A stretch of 64,000 nt of DNA from CALDUY01 sp046350255 (GTDB lineage: Bacteria > Planctomycetota > Planctomycetia > Gemmatales > Gemmataceae): assembly GCA_046350255.1 (NCBI GenBank), contig JAXMAV010000009.1, forward strand, positions 1 to 64,000, in the 5' to 3' direction. A model generated the notes under the pieces. That model made no database searches, had not been told where the DNA came from, and worked only from the letters and a program-made list of their open reading frames with translations. A program made the translations under genes and the position numbers. This document shows, piece after piece, positions 1 to 8,635 of the stretch (positions are counted from its first letter, which is position 1; every line of letters starts with the position of its first letter).

Positions 1-269
1 CCCGTAATGAGTAGGTTGTTGAGCAGGGCGCGGATCGGGCTGACGTACAGGACGCTGAGCCCGCCCCAGCCCTCGGTGAGCATCTGCGAGATGACGGGGA
101 AAAACGCCGCCTCAGTCTTGCCGCCGGCTGTAGGTGCGAGGATGACGAGGTTGTACCCCTCCAGATAGGCTTCGACCGATGCCTTCTGAACCTCCCGCAG
201 CCCCTGCCATCCGAGGGAGTTGACGATGTGGTGTTGCAGCGCCGGGTGTAGTCGGTCGAAGGCGTTCAC
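1..269 (-). CDS. brxHI: BREX helicase BrxHI, N-terminal part only
   Basis: Only the first 89 codons are inside the window; the gene runs off the left edge. It starts with GTG at 269 and overlaps the stop of brxD by four bases (GTGA), so the two are co-translated. The translation carries the start of a superfamily-2 DEAD-type helicase: a Q-motif-like segment (LREVQKASVEAYLEG), motif I as APTAGGKTEAA, and motif Ia as YVSPIRALLNN. This is the pattern of Lhr-like helicases. BREX type 2 loci characteristically end with brxD followed by brxHI, which fits the order here. The length and C-terminal domains cannot be judged. Confidence 0.85.
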   Translation of the reverse strand, partial: MNAFDRLHPALQHHIVNSLGWQGLREVQKASVEAYLEGYNLVILAPTAGGKTEAAFFPVISQMLTEGWGGLSVLYVSPIRALLNNLLIT

Positions 270-1582
270 ACGTCGATCTCGATGTCATCCACGGACACGG
301 CCTGGGCCTCGCGCTCGACCGTGGTCATCTCGCCCGCGTTCACTGTAAGCTGGTAGTGGCGGGTCGGGTCGAAGTCCTCGAACTGGTCTATCCGGTCCAG
401 CACGTCGGCAACCAGCTTCTTCAAGAATAGCCTCGGAGCTATACCCACCTTGCCGCCGAGCTGCCCCGCCAACGACCGCGCTAGTGCCTCGATGTAGGCG
501 TTGTCCGCCCGAATGCCGACCCGCTCCGGCGACGAGCAGTCGGCTGTGAACAGGTCGCGCACCTTGAGGCCAACCTCCACCAGCCGGGCGTGGTCGAACG
601 CCGGCAGACGCAGCTGGACGGCCCGTGGGTTGTCGAAGCGGGCGTCGGTCTGGAAGTCCACGTGCAGTCGCTGGGCGAGCGGCTCCAGACGCCGGACCCC
701 CTGCGGCCCGTCGAAGAAGGCCGGGGTGCCGGTGGTGAGCAGGTAGAGGTTGGGAAACCGCCCGCCGTCGATGTCGTCTATTAGCTGCCGCAGGGCATTC
801 AGCCCCTTCTCTCGCACGTCGCCCCGGACACGCTGGAGCGTCTCGATCTCGTCGAGCACCAGCACCAGCCCCGAATACCCTGAGTCCTTAAGGATGAGCA
901 GCAGGCCCCGCAGGAAGCTCAGAGCAGCGAAGTGGTCCACGTCGCCCTTGATCCCGGCGACGCGCTTCACTGACGCCGCCACGTGCGGCTGTCCAGCCAG
1001 CCAGCCAGCCAGCCCCTCCGCGGTGGCGTGGTCGTCCTGGCGCTGGGCCGCCCGGTAGGCCCTTAAGGCGGCTGCGAATTGCGGGGTGGCGCGGGTGATC
1101 TCGACGAGCCGTTGCTCCAGCAGCTCGTCGGCCCGGCGGGCCAGCCCCCCAACATCGGACGGATCGGTGTCGCCCCCGGCGAGTACATCCTCCTCCAGGG
1201 CGTAGAACCAACCGTCGAGAACGGAGCGGAACGCCCCCAGGAAGCAGTCGGCGGTGGACAGCTGCTCCATTGCCCGGCGGTACACTGTCTCCAGGCGATG
1301 CAGCGGTGTCTCCGTCTCGGAGATCTGCACCTCGGCGGCGGCGAAACCCTTCTTCTTGGCGTGCTCCTGCACCCAGCGGGCGAAGAATGTCTTGCCGCAG
1401 CCGTAGTCACCGCGCACCGCCTTGAATGTGGAGCTGCCCTGAGCGACGTCGGCCAGCTCTGCAGCGATTGCCGGCTCGAAGCGGCCTAGCCCCACGGCAA
1501 GGAAGTCCAGCCCCCGCTGGGGGACCGTCCCCTTCCGCAGGGCGGCGATGATCTCTCGGCGGCGCTCCCGGCTGATGTCCAT
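266..1582 (-). CDS. brxD: BREX ATP-binding protein BrxD
   Basis: This 438-residue P-loop ATPase shows a Walker A motif GDYGCGKT at residues 58-65 and a Walker B motif LVLVLDEIE near 239-247, followed by an arginine-rich stretch. The arrangement matches the BrxD/DUF2791 family, an AAA-like ATPase specific to BREX types 2 and 3. It starts four bases after the pglZ stop and shares a GTGA overlap with the helicase downstream, so it sits in the middle of the translation-coupled BREX operon. The precise biochemical role of BrxD is not established in the family; ATP hydrolysis supporting the PglY/PglZ machinery is an inference. Confidence 0.88.
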   Translation of the reverse strand: MDISRERRREIIAALRKGTVPQRGLDFLAVGLGRFEPAIAAELADVAQGSSTFKAVRGDYGCGKTFFARWVQEHAKKKGFAAAEVQISETETPLHRLETVYRRAMEQLSTADCFLGAFRSVLDGWFYALEEDVLAGGDTDPSDVGGLARRADELLEQRLVEITRATPQFAAALRAYRAAQRQDDHATAEGLAGWLAGQPHVAASVKRVAGIKGDVDHFAALSFLRGLLLILKDSGYSGLVLVLDEIETLQRVRGDVREKGLNALRQLIDDIDGGRFPNLYLLTTGTPAFFDGPQGVRRLEPLAQRLHVDFQTDARFDNPRAVQLRLPAFDHARLVEVGLKVRDLFTADCSSPERVGIRADNAYIEALARSLAGQLGGKVGIAPRLFLKKLVADVLDRIDQFEDFDPTRHYQLTVNAGEMTTVEREAQAVSVDDIEIDV

Positions 1583-1586
1583 GAGG

Positions 1587-4304
1587 TCATTCCATGTCGA
1601 ATTGCCGTTTCAGCTTCCCTGCGTTGAGTTCGATCCGGTTCTCCGTCCGGCTTAGGGTCAGGATCTCGTAGCCGTCCACGTTCAGCAGCCGCTGCACGCG
1701 GGCAATCAGCCCGTCCAGGCGTGCGGCGGGGACCTCGGCCACCTTGGCGAAGGCGGTCGGGGTCATGATGCCGCCGTGAGCGTCCAGGGTTTCCAGGCAC
1801 CGCCGCACCACGTCGTCCTCAGGGGCGTGGCGGCGGATCAGTTCCTTCTGGGCCTTGTACGCCTCCGACGCGAGCAGCCGCCTGACCCACGAGGTGGGAG
1901 CGGCAGGCTGGGCGGTCTCAGCCCTGGACGGCTGCGGCTCGGTCGGGGCAGGCCTCCTGGGCCGCTCGTCCAGGCCCTCAAAGAGGTTACGCTGCCCTGT
2001 GCGTGGTGCGAGAATCACCGGGGGCTCCTCCGCGAGGGCTGTTGCAGTCGGGGCAGACGACCACCACTCGGGCCTGGGGTACTCACACGGGTGCAGCCCA
2101 GAGTACGCGCTGCTCCTGTCGGTCAGGAGCACCAGCGGGCAAATCATCTCCTGCGGGGTGACGCCACCGTGGTAGCCATTTTGCTGCCGCCCATAGTAGA
2201 GGGACTCTGACCAGGGAACAACTACCGCGTGCCCGTCCGCATGGTCGAGCACCCGGCCTCCCGTTAGGAGCATCTCGCCTTCTCGCATCTCGCTGCCCTG
2301 CACCCGCCAGCGGCCCCCCTTATCCGAATCAAAGACTGTGGCGTCGGGACGGTGCCAGACATGGCCGTGGTCGCTGGCGAGGATCACCACCCGACCCGAG
2401 TCACGGGCCAGCTTGAGCAGGGAGCCGAGCGGGCTGATTCGGCTAATCGCCCAGACCATCGGCATCTGGTCACCCTTGCTCAGGAAGTCATCGATGGCGT
2501 TGACGACGACTCCGACGACCCGGTGGTTCGTCGAGAGGATCGCCCGGCCCAGGTCGTCGCCGACCGCGCCTCGGCCTCCTTCGCTCACTTCCCTCTTGTG
2601 GAAGAGGATCGGGGGGTGCCGCCTATCGCAGCACCCCCTCAGCACGGGGTGCGCTTCGAAGTTACGCTTCTCGGCCGAGGCGTCCCCCCACTCCAGCCTG
2701 CCCGACAACAGGCTCATCCGCGAGAGATTCGTCACGCTCGGTACCGCCGCGATCACCGCCGCCGGGGGCGACGACGATTCGTCGAGGGTGGCCTCGAACC
2801 AGTGGTCGCGCCGGACATCCTCCAACAGCTCGTGGCAGACCGCCCAGCTCATGCCGTCCAGCACGACCAGGAGTACCCGGTTGTCGGCCCCGGCCACCCT
2901 GGCGACCACCCGCGACAGCACGTCCTCGACGCCGTGGACCTCGCCGGACGTCGAGCCCGATGACGTCCAGTCGGCCAATGCCTGCGCGAACGCCCGGTTG
3001 AACTCCTGTCTCCGGATCAGGACCGCCTGATCCAATCGCCGGTACGCCTTCGATAGCCCGGCCACCTCTTCTCCCCGGCAGACCGACTCCCGCGCCCAAT
3101 CGACAAAGGCCAGCTCCTTGCGATAGACGTCCGCCATCTCGGCGAACGACGTGGCCGGTGGGGCCGGCTGGGCCAGCCACCGGACGAGCCGCAGGGCCAT
3201 CTCGGAGCGCGACACCTGTTCGGCGCGCCTGCCAAGCCTTGCGATGCGGTGGGAGGCGACCTCGCTCTGAAGGCGCTCGCAGGCCGCGATGGCTGCTCCC
3301 CCTGGCGCGTCGAGAACGGCCTCGATCTGGGTGCCAAACCGGGCCAGTCGCTGCTCGTACCCCAGCAAGGTCAGCCCGTTGCGGTAAGCGTGGTCGTCAG
3401 AGCGGAGCTGGCGCAGCAGTGCATCGGCCCGGTCAAGGTGTTTTCCGGCGATGCGGGGATCGTCCTTGCGGTCCAGGTCAGCAACCGCTTCGGCTGCGAC
3501 CCGGCCCAGCGTCCTGCCCACCCCCTGCGGGATGGGCCTGTTGCGGTGGAACTGCTCCATGCGGGCGGCGGCGGCGTCCAGTGCCTTCTCGTCGCCGCTG
3601 CCGAAGACGACCTGACAGGCGATGGCCAGGGCCAGCGCGTCGGCTCCTGCGCTGCTGTCCACGAACCCCAGGATCGAATCAGCGGCGTCCCCCAGCGCGC
3701 TGGTCAGCCGCCGGCGAAGGCTATCGCGTAACTCCTCGGCCACGCCGAGGTAGCGCGACGACCCCGAGCGGCCTGATGCCCACAGCAGCAGTGAGGCCAG
3801 ATCCGGGTCACTCTCCCCCATATCGAAGACGTGGCGACTGACGGCTCGCCAGACCGTCCCTGCGTCGAGCACCCCCGCCGAGACGGGCGGGTAGCCGTCT
3901 GCCGGAGCGTACTCCATGAGCGCCTGGGCCAGAGCCGGGTCGCAGACCGAGCGGTCCAGTTCCTTCGCCTTGAACAGGGCGCACAGGCTGGCCCAGTGAT
4001 CCACCGGGAACAGCCGGCTGCGGGCCAGCCGGGCGACCACGTCGTTGCCAAGGTCGCCCTGCTGCAACCTGGTCAGCAGAATAATGCGGACTTTACCCTG
4101 TTCGGCAGTCGCCAGCTCCTGACGCACCTGGAATACGGTGTCGGCCCGGACCACGCGGGCCTTGCCGAAATCGAACTCCACTTCGCTCGGTGCGGTCCAC
4201 GAGGCGGTCACGTGGAGGCCGACTGCGGACGCATCTTCGTCCCGCTGCCACTTGTCCTCAACCAGCGAGCGAATCTGCTGGGCGCTCAGTTTGCCGACAG
4301 TCAT
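1587..4304 (-). CDS. pglZ: BREX-2 phosphatase-fold protein PglZ
   Basis: This 905-residue protein contains the PglZ domain, an alkaline-phosphatase-superfamily fold and the signature component of BREX systems. The metal-binding segments are visible: VVLDGMSW with Asp483 and ILASDHGHVWH with Asp645, His646 and His648. A winged-helix-like C-terminus follows a proline-rich linker. The ATG at 4304 was chosen over upstream in-frame starts because it overlaps the pglY stop (ATGA) and is preceded by a strong GGAGGAGGGG ribosome-binding site. In Streptomyces Pgl the homologue is needed for phage resistance; its exact substrate is unknown. Confidence 0.92.
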   Translation of the reverse strand: MTVGKLSAQQIRSLVEDKWQRDEDASAVGLHVTASWTAPSEVEFDFGKARVVRADTVFQVRQELATAEQGKVRIILLTRLQQGDLGNDVVARLARSRLFPVDHWASLCALFKAKELDRSVCDPALAQALMEYAPADGYPPVSAGVLDAGTVWRAVSRHVFDMGESDPDLASLLLWASGRSGSSRYLGVAEELRDSLRRRLTSALGDAADSILGFVDSSAGADALALAIACQVVFGSGDEKALDAAAARMEQFHRNRPIPQGVGRTLGRVAAEAVADLDRKDDPRIAGKHLDRADALLRQLRSDDHAYRNGLTLLGYEQRLARFGTQIEAVLDAPGGAAIAACERLQSEVASHRIARLGRRAEQVSRSEMALRLVRWLAQPAPPATSFAEMADVYRKELAFVDWARESVCRGEEVAGLSKAYRRLDQAVLIRRQEFNRAFAQALADWTSSGSTSGEVHGVEDVLSRVVARVAGADNRVLLVVLDGMSWAVCHELLEDVRRDHWFEATLDESSSPPAAVIAAVPSVTNLSRMSLLSGRLEWGDASAEKRNFEAHPVLRGCCDRRHPPILFHKREVSEGGRGAVGDDLGRAILSTNHRVVGVVVNAIDDFLSKGDQMPMVWAISRISPLGSLLKLARDSGRVVILASDHGHVWHRPDATVFDSDKGGRWRVQGSEMREGEMLLTGGRVLDHADGHAVVVPWSESLYYGRQQNGYHGGVTPQEMICPLVLLTDRSSAYSGLHPCEYPRPEWWSSAPTATALAEEPPVILAPRTGQRNLFEGLDERPRRPAPTEPQPSRAETAQPAAPTSWVRRLLASEAYKAQKELIRRHAPEDDVVRRCLETLDAHGGIMTPTAFAKVAEVPAARLDGLIARVQRLLNVDGYEILTLSRTENRIELNAGKLKRQFDME

Positions 4305-7300
4305 TGCGGCCCCTCCTCCAGTGTCCACTGGATGGTGAGCCGATAGCGTGGGTTCTCCTGCAGCTTGCGAACCAGGTCCTCGGCCTCTTTCACCAACTCC
4401 TTCTCGGTTAGCCGGTTCCTCTTGCCATTGTTCACTATCGTCCACCCAGGCGGTGGGGGCGGAGGCGGTGGGGGTGGAGGCGGTGGCGGTGGCGGCTTGG
4501 ATGGCGTCAGCAGCCTGATCGCCCGGCCCTCAGCGTCAGAGAGCTTCCCCGCCACGCCGCCGGCCAGGGCGTGCTCGTCGGCCATCAGCCACTTCCGGAC
4601 ATCTTGTAGTAGCAGGTCGGCGGCGGTCTTGCGGTCGTCGCTGATCTGGGTGACTGCCGCGAAAAGGTCCCATCTCGTCGCCTTGAGGCATTCCAGCACC
4701 CCCTTCGCGGATTTCAGGCTGCGGCCCATCGCCGGGCCTGACGTTTCCAGCTTCGCCCGGGCCAGGACGCCCACCAGCGGGGTCGGCTCCTTGCCCTCAC
4801 ACAACGCCAGCAGCGACCGCACCGCCCGGGCCGTACGCAGGCGGTCGGCACTGGCCGCTTCGTTCTCGCCGACCCCGAGATTTTGCAGCACCAGTTGCAG
4901 CCGGTCGGGCAAGATCTCGCAGTCGGGCCGGAACTCCCTCACGCTCTCGCCGACCTTCGAGGCCAGTTTCGTAAGGTTCGAGGCATTGAGCAGGTTTGAG
5001 ACGGCGTGGCCGAACAGGTCCGCCGCCCGGGCCAACGCCTCGTTCCAGTCGCGTAGGTCGGGCAGGTCCTCCTCTTTCAGGACGAGCGTGTTCGGCAGGT
5101 CGTCGAGGGCCGCCTGGTAGGGCTCGGTGCCGTGGTCGTAGAAGGCCCGGTTTGTCTGGTCGGCGTAGGTGAAGATCAGCAGGTTCTGGACCTCGCGGGG
5201 AAGGCCGCGCTCCTCGGGCTGGTCGGTCCACCGCCGCAGGTCCGCCACGGTCGGGTGCAGCTGCTGCGAGGCAGTGAGCATCTTCGTAAAGTGGTTCTTC
5301 CACGTGCTGCCGAGCACAAAGTGAGTCTCAGACATCTGCCCCAGGTCGAGTGGGTTGCAGACGTTTCTGAGCTTTTGCCGGATGCCCTTGTCCTCGACGT
5401 ACACGCGCCCATCTGGGGTGCGGGCGGCTTCCTGGCAAACTTCGAGCACCTGCCGCAGGTCCTTGCCCGGCTTGATCTCCTGCCCGAACTTCGGGTGTTT
5501 CGGGTACTGATGCGACAGCGCCTGATCGAGCAGGTGCTCCAGCGCCTCGCCGAGGTTGGCCCCCACGGGTCTTTGCAGGACCAGCGTGGGGAACAGCGAC
5601 TGGAAGTGCGACTCAGACATGTCGAACGAGGCGTCGAGCGTGCCGGGCGTCGGCTCCGAGCGGATGGCGTAGGCTGCTTCCACCGCTTGCAGGAGGCGCT
5701 GTGACAGGGCGCTCTGCTGGTTCTGGAGCAGCAGCCGGGCCGTCTGTCGGTCGGCCAGTGACAGGTGCTGAGCGTGCTGGTCGAGGTTGTTGCCCAGCAG
5801 TAGCCGGTCGATGATGACCAGCTTGCCCAGTTCCGCCTGGGTGCGCGGCGAGAAGAACGCCGGAAGCCAGACCAGCGTACGGTGCCGCTCATTCCGATCG
5901 CGGAAGCGGGCCAGTCGGTCCAGGTCCTCGGTCGGGGTGTGCCCCTCGCTGTCGAACGGGAAGTCGATGATCAGTTTCCAGTCGTCCGCCGAGCGCAGCG
6001 ACTCGTCCGGCAGGGTGCGGACATTGGTGAACAGCACATCGCAGGACCGTCGGCTGCCCCGCCAGAGGAAGGCGTGGTTGACGAACAGTTCGTCCTGCTC
6101 AGGGATGCCCAGCGACTTGAAGAGCATTTGCCGCAGCCGGTACTGGCGGTTGCCGGGGTTGTCGTAGACCTTTGCCGCCTCGACGATGCCCTCGGTATCC
6201 ACGCCCGACAGCTGGATTGAGACAGTCGGGTTCGTGGGTTCTTCACCGATACGAATCTCACCGACCATCCCGGCCCAATCCCGCAGTCTCTGGGCAACCT
6301 GCTGGTGCTCGTAGCCCGGAATGCGCGAACGGATGCTGCCGTGGTTGAGCGCAGCCAGCCGCAGACACGTCATGTTTTGCAGCGCCTCGACCCCATGGAC
6401 CAGCGCCGATAGCAGCAGGCTCTTGATGAGCCGGGCGTCATTCTCGAACCGTTGCAGCCTTTGTGCGATCTCGGGGTCACTTTTCGCTCGGTCCCGGTCC
6501 ACCTCAAGGTCGAGGTTCACTTCCCGCTGCTGCAAGAGCATCGGCTGCAGCTTGTGGTGGTACAGCCGCCTGGCGTTCTCGAAGTTCAACCGCATGACGT
6601 CACTGAACGCCTCGTCGCCGTGGGCCACCACGTCCCACAGATCGCCCAGCGGAATCACATCGCCCAGCCGCAGTGTGTCGCGCCGATTGATGAGCAGTTG
6701 CAGCATGATCTTCAGCGCAGTCCGCTCGCGCTGCAAGGCGCTGGATACAGCCACCAGCGCCTGGATGAGTGCCGGGCTGAACGGGTAGACCATCTTGAAC
6801 AGAGAGCGGTCGGCCTCGCGGGTGAGTAGCACCTCCATGATCTCCGCCCGTACCCGGGCTGTCTTCTCGAAGGCATCCTCCAGTTCCATGCGGCAGGCGT
6901 CATTCCTTGGCCGAAGCACCCGCTTCTGGGCAATCACCGGCAGGTTGCGGTCCTCCAGCGTGATCGTGTGGAAGCGGCCCTCGAAGTGGCTCAGCATCTC
7001 CGAGAAGTTGAGCCGGTCGGCTCCTGGCACCTTCTCGCCGACGATCTCGCGCAGATCCCGCTGCCGGGCCACGAAGCTGATGATGGGGATGGGGCGGTCG
7101 GCCTTGCGCGACTCGACGAGCTTGACCAGTTTATTCGCCTCGCGATGCACAAAGCTGAGGTCGCCGGCGTGCGTCAGCAGCCAGAGAATCAATTCGTCGA
7201 GGAACAGGATCAATGCGTCGTAGCCCAGCGACTTCGCATGCGCACTGATCACCGCCAGCCCGGTGTCGAGATCGACGTAGGCCTCATCCCTTCCGCTGGC

Positions 7301-8002
7301 GATCCCCTTGAATGCTGGGAAGATGTGCTGCACGAGATCCCCGACCAGCCGGGTTCGCTCCTCGCTCGTCGGTGCGGCCACGAGCGCAGCGTCGAAGCGG
7401 GCAGCGTGCCAGCCGCGTGCTAACTTGCCCCGCCGGGGGTCGGTTCCTGCTCCCTGCCCCTGGTTCAGCTGGGCGAAGAACTTGTCGTCCCCCAGCGCTT
7501 GCCGGTGCTGCGTCGCGTTCTTGAAGATCTCGTCGGCAAGGTAGACACCCGGTAGCGGGGCGTTGGGGTGCAGTTGCATGACATGATCGACATACCCGCC
7601 GAATATGGCCGATTCCACACTCCGGGCGCCGAGCAGGTGATAGGGGACCAGCAGGAACTTTTTGTCCTCCACCCAGCCATGCCTGGCGACCACCTTCGCC
7701 AGTTCGGGGAGCGAGCGCACCGCGGGAACGTGGGCCAGCAGCAGGTGCAGCACCGCCATGAAGTGCGACTTGCCCGCGCCGAAGCTGCCATGCAGGTAAC
7801 AGGCCTTGCTGTTGGTCGCCTCGACCGCCGAGCGGATGAAGCCCAGCGCGTCGTCGAAACAGTTGGCCAGCTGCGGCGTGACGACGTACTGTTCCAGCGT
7901 CTTCTCCGGCTCGGTCACGCCCTGCGACAGCTTCAGGACGAAGTCGCCCTTTAAAACCCGTTCGGGCAGGTCCAGCAACTCGCTGATGAGTTTCTCGGGC
8001 AT
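4301..8002 (-). CDS. pglY: BREX-2 large ATPase PglY
   Basis: This 1,233-residue protein is the BREX-2 counterpart of BrxC. Walker A is GSFGAGKSH at residues 72-80 and Walker B is LILFLDEL near 264-271. The length is typical of PglY. The C-terminus has 16 consecutive prolines followed by about 45 charged residues. It begins 10 bp after the PIN toxin gene and ends in an ATGA overlap with pglZ, so it is translationally coupled to pglZ. In the family this ATPase is essential for defence and is thought to act with PglX and PglZ. Nothing in the reading frame suggests damage. Confidence 0.92.
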   Translation of the reverse strand: MPEKLISELLDLPERVLKGDFVLKLSQGVTEPEKTLEQYVVTPQLANCFDDALGFIRSAVEATNSKACYLHGSFGAGKSHFMAVLHLLLAHVPAVRSLPELAKVVARHGWVEDKKFLLVPYHLLGARSVESAIFGGYVDHVMQLHPNAPLPGVYLADEIFKNATQHRQALGDDKFFAQLNQGQGAGTDPRRGKLARGWHAARFDAALVAAPTSEERTRLVGDLVQHIFPAFKGIASGRDEAYVDLDTGLAVISAHAKSLGYDALILFLDELILWLLTHAGDLSFVHREANKLVKLVESRKADRPIPIISFVARQRDLREIVGEKVPGADRLNFSEMLSHFEGRFHTITLEDRNLPVIAQKRVLRPRNDACRMELEDAFEKTARVRAEIMEVLLTREADRSLFKMVYPFSPALIQALVAVSSALQRERTALKIMLQLLINRRDTLRLGDVIPLGDLWDVVAHGDEAFSDVMRLNFENARRLYHHKLQPMLLQQREVNLDLEVDRDRAKSDPEIAQRLQRFENDARLIKSLLLSALVHGVEALQNMTCLRLAALNHGSIRSRIPGYEHQQVAQRLRDWAGMVGEIRIGEEPTNPTVSIQLSGVDTEGIVEAAKVYDNPGNRQYRLRQMLFKSLGIPEQDELFVNHAFLWRGSRRSCDVLFTNVRTLPDESLRSADDWKLIIDFPFDSEGHTPTEDLDRLARFRDRNERHRTLVWLPAFFSPRTQAELGKLVIIDRLLLGNNLDQHAQHLSLADRQTARLLLQNQQSALSQRLLQAVEAAYAIRSEPTPGTLDASFDMSESHFQSLFPTLVLQRPVGANLGEALEHLLDQALSHQYPKHPKFGQEIKPGKDLRQVLEVCQEAARTPDGRVYVEDKGIRQKLRNVCNPLDLGQMSETHFVLGSTWKNHFTKMLTASQQLHPTVADLRRWTDQPEERGLPREVQNLLIFTYADQTNRAFYDHGTEPYQAALDDLPNTLVLKEEDLPDLRDWNEALARAADLFGHAVSNLLNASNLTKLASKVGESVREFRPDCEILPDRLQLVLQNLGVGENEAASADRLRTARAVRSLLALCEGKEPTPLVGVLARAKLETSGPAMGRSLKSAKGVLECLKATRWDLFAAVTQISDDRKTAADLLLQDVRKWLMADEHALAGGVAGKLSDAEGRAIRLLTPSKPPPPPPPPPPPPPPPPGWTIVNNGKRNRLTEKELVKEAEDLVRKLQENPRYRLTIQWTLEEGPQ
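4448..4495 (-). repeat. Polyproline-coding GC-rich tandem tract in pglY
   Basis: The 48 bases encode 16 prolines. On the plus strand the tract is built of a 15-base unit, AGGCGGTGGGGGYGG, repeated twice and then degenerating into CGG/TGG triplets. Such tracts are prone to slippage in units of three, so linker length may vary between strains without breaking the frame. Confidence 0.8.
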
Positions 8003-8012
8003 GGTCGCATCC

Positions 8013-8399
8013 TCACCAGAGTCGGCGGATGGGGTAGGCGTCCAACGTGGCGTCGGCGCTGACGATCGGGACGTTCTCGACGACAGCCTGGGCGATCAGT
8101 AGGCGGTCGAACGGGTCTTTGTGGTGGAACGGCAGGCCGATCAGCGCCGCCGTGTGCGTCGGCAGGATCGGCAGTACCGAGAAGGCGTAGCGGACCAGGG
8201 CGAGGTCCATGAAGTCGTTGTAGGGCCGAGCCGGTTGCCACTTGCCCACGCTGATCTTGATCGCCATCTCCCAGTACGAGGCGGGGCTGATCAGCACCTC
8301 GTTCGAGGCGTCCTGAATGAGGGTCGCCGCCGTCGCGCTCAACTGGGGGTCGGCCTCGATGTACCAGAACAAGGTGTGCGTGTCGAGTAACAGCCTCAC
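8013..8399 (-). CDS. PIN-domain toxin, VapC-like
   Basis: This 128-residue PIN-domain ribonuclease shows the expected acidic residues: Asp6 in LLLDTHT, Glu44 in the SYWEMAIK segment, and the DPFDRLLIAQA motif with two further aspartates. That is the signature of type II VapC-family toxins, which usually cleave tRNA or other RNA. The start is GTG at 8399, overlapping the stop of the antitoxin gene (GTGA). The pair lies between pglX and pglY in the same orientation and with tight spacing, so it is transcribed with the BREX genes. Which RNA it cuts cannot be read from the sequence. Confidence 0.88.
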   Translation of the reverse strand: MRLLLDTHTLFWYIEADPQLSATAATLIQDASNEVLISPASYWEMAIKISVGKWQPARPYNDFMDLALVRYAFSVLPILPTHTAALIGLPFHHKDPFDRLLIAQAVVENVPIVSADATLDAYPIRRLW

Positions 8400-8635
8400 G
8401 GCATGTACTCCGCAAAGTCCTTCAAGTGATCGTCGTCGTCCGAGACGATGGTGATCCAGCCCTTGCCCAGCCCCGGCGGTGGACGCAACCCGGCCTTGGG
8501 CTTCGGGAGTTCACTGACCAGCCTCGCGACCGGCTGGTCGTTCTCGGTGATCACGACCTCCTCACCCGGCGTCAGCTTGTGAATCAGGTCGGCAAGCCCC
8601 TTCTGGGCCTCCTCCAGCGTGATGGTGACACTCAT
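8396..8635 (-). CDS. Type II antitoxin, Phd/YefM-like
   Basis: This 79-residue protein has an N-terminal Phd/YefM-type fold: ITLEEAQKGLADLIHKL followed by GEEVVITENDQPVARLV. That fold dimerises, binds its own operator and presents a C-terminal toxin-binding tail; here the tail is acidic (SDDDDHLKDFAEYM). The ATG at 8635 overlaps the pglX stop (ATGA). The ORF can be extended far upstream in frame, but that part is pglX in another frame. Antitoxin-before-toxin order and overlap are standard. A copy of the ~38-bp repeat lies immediately upstream of its start. Confidence 0.85.
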   Translation of the reverse strand: MSVTITLEEAQKGLADLIHKLTPGEEVVITENDQPVARLVSELPKPKAGLRPPPGLGKGWITIVSDDDDHLKDFAEYMP

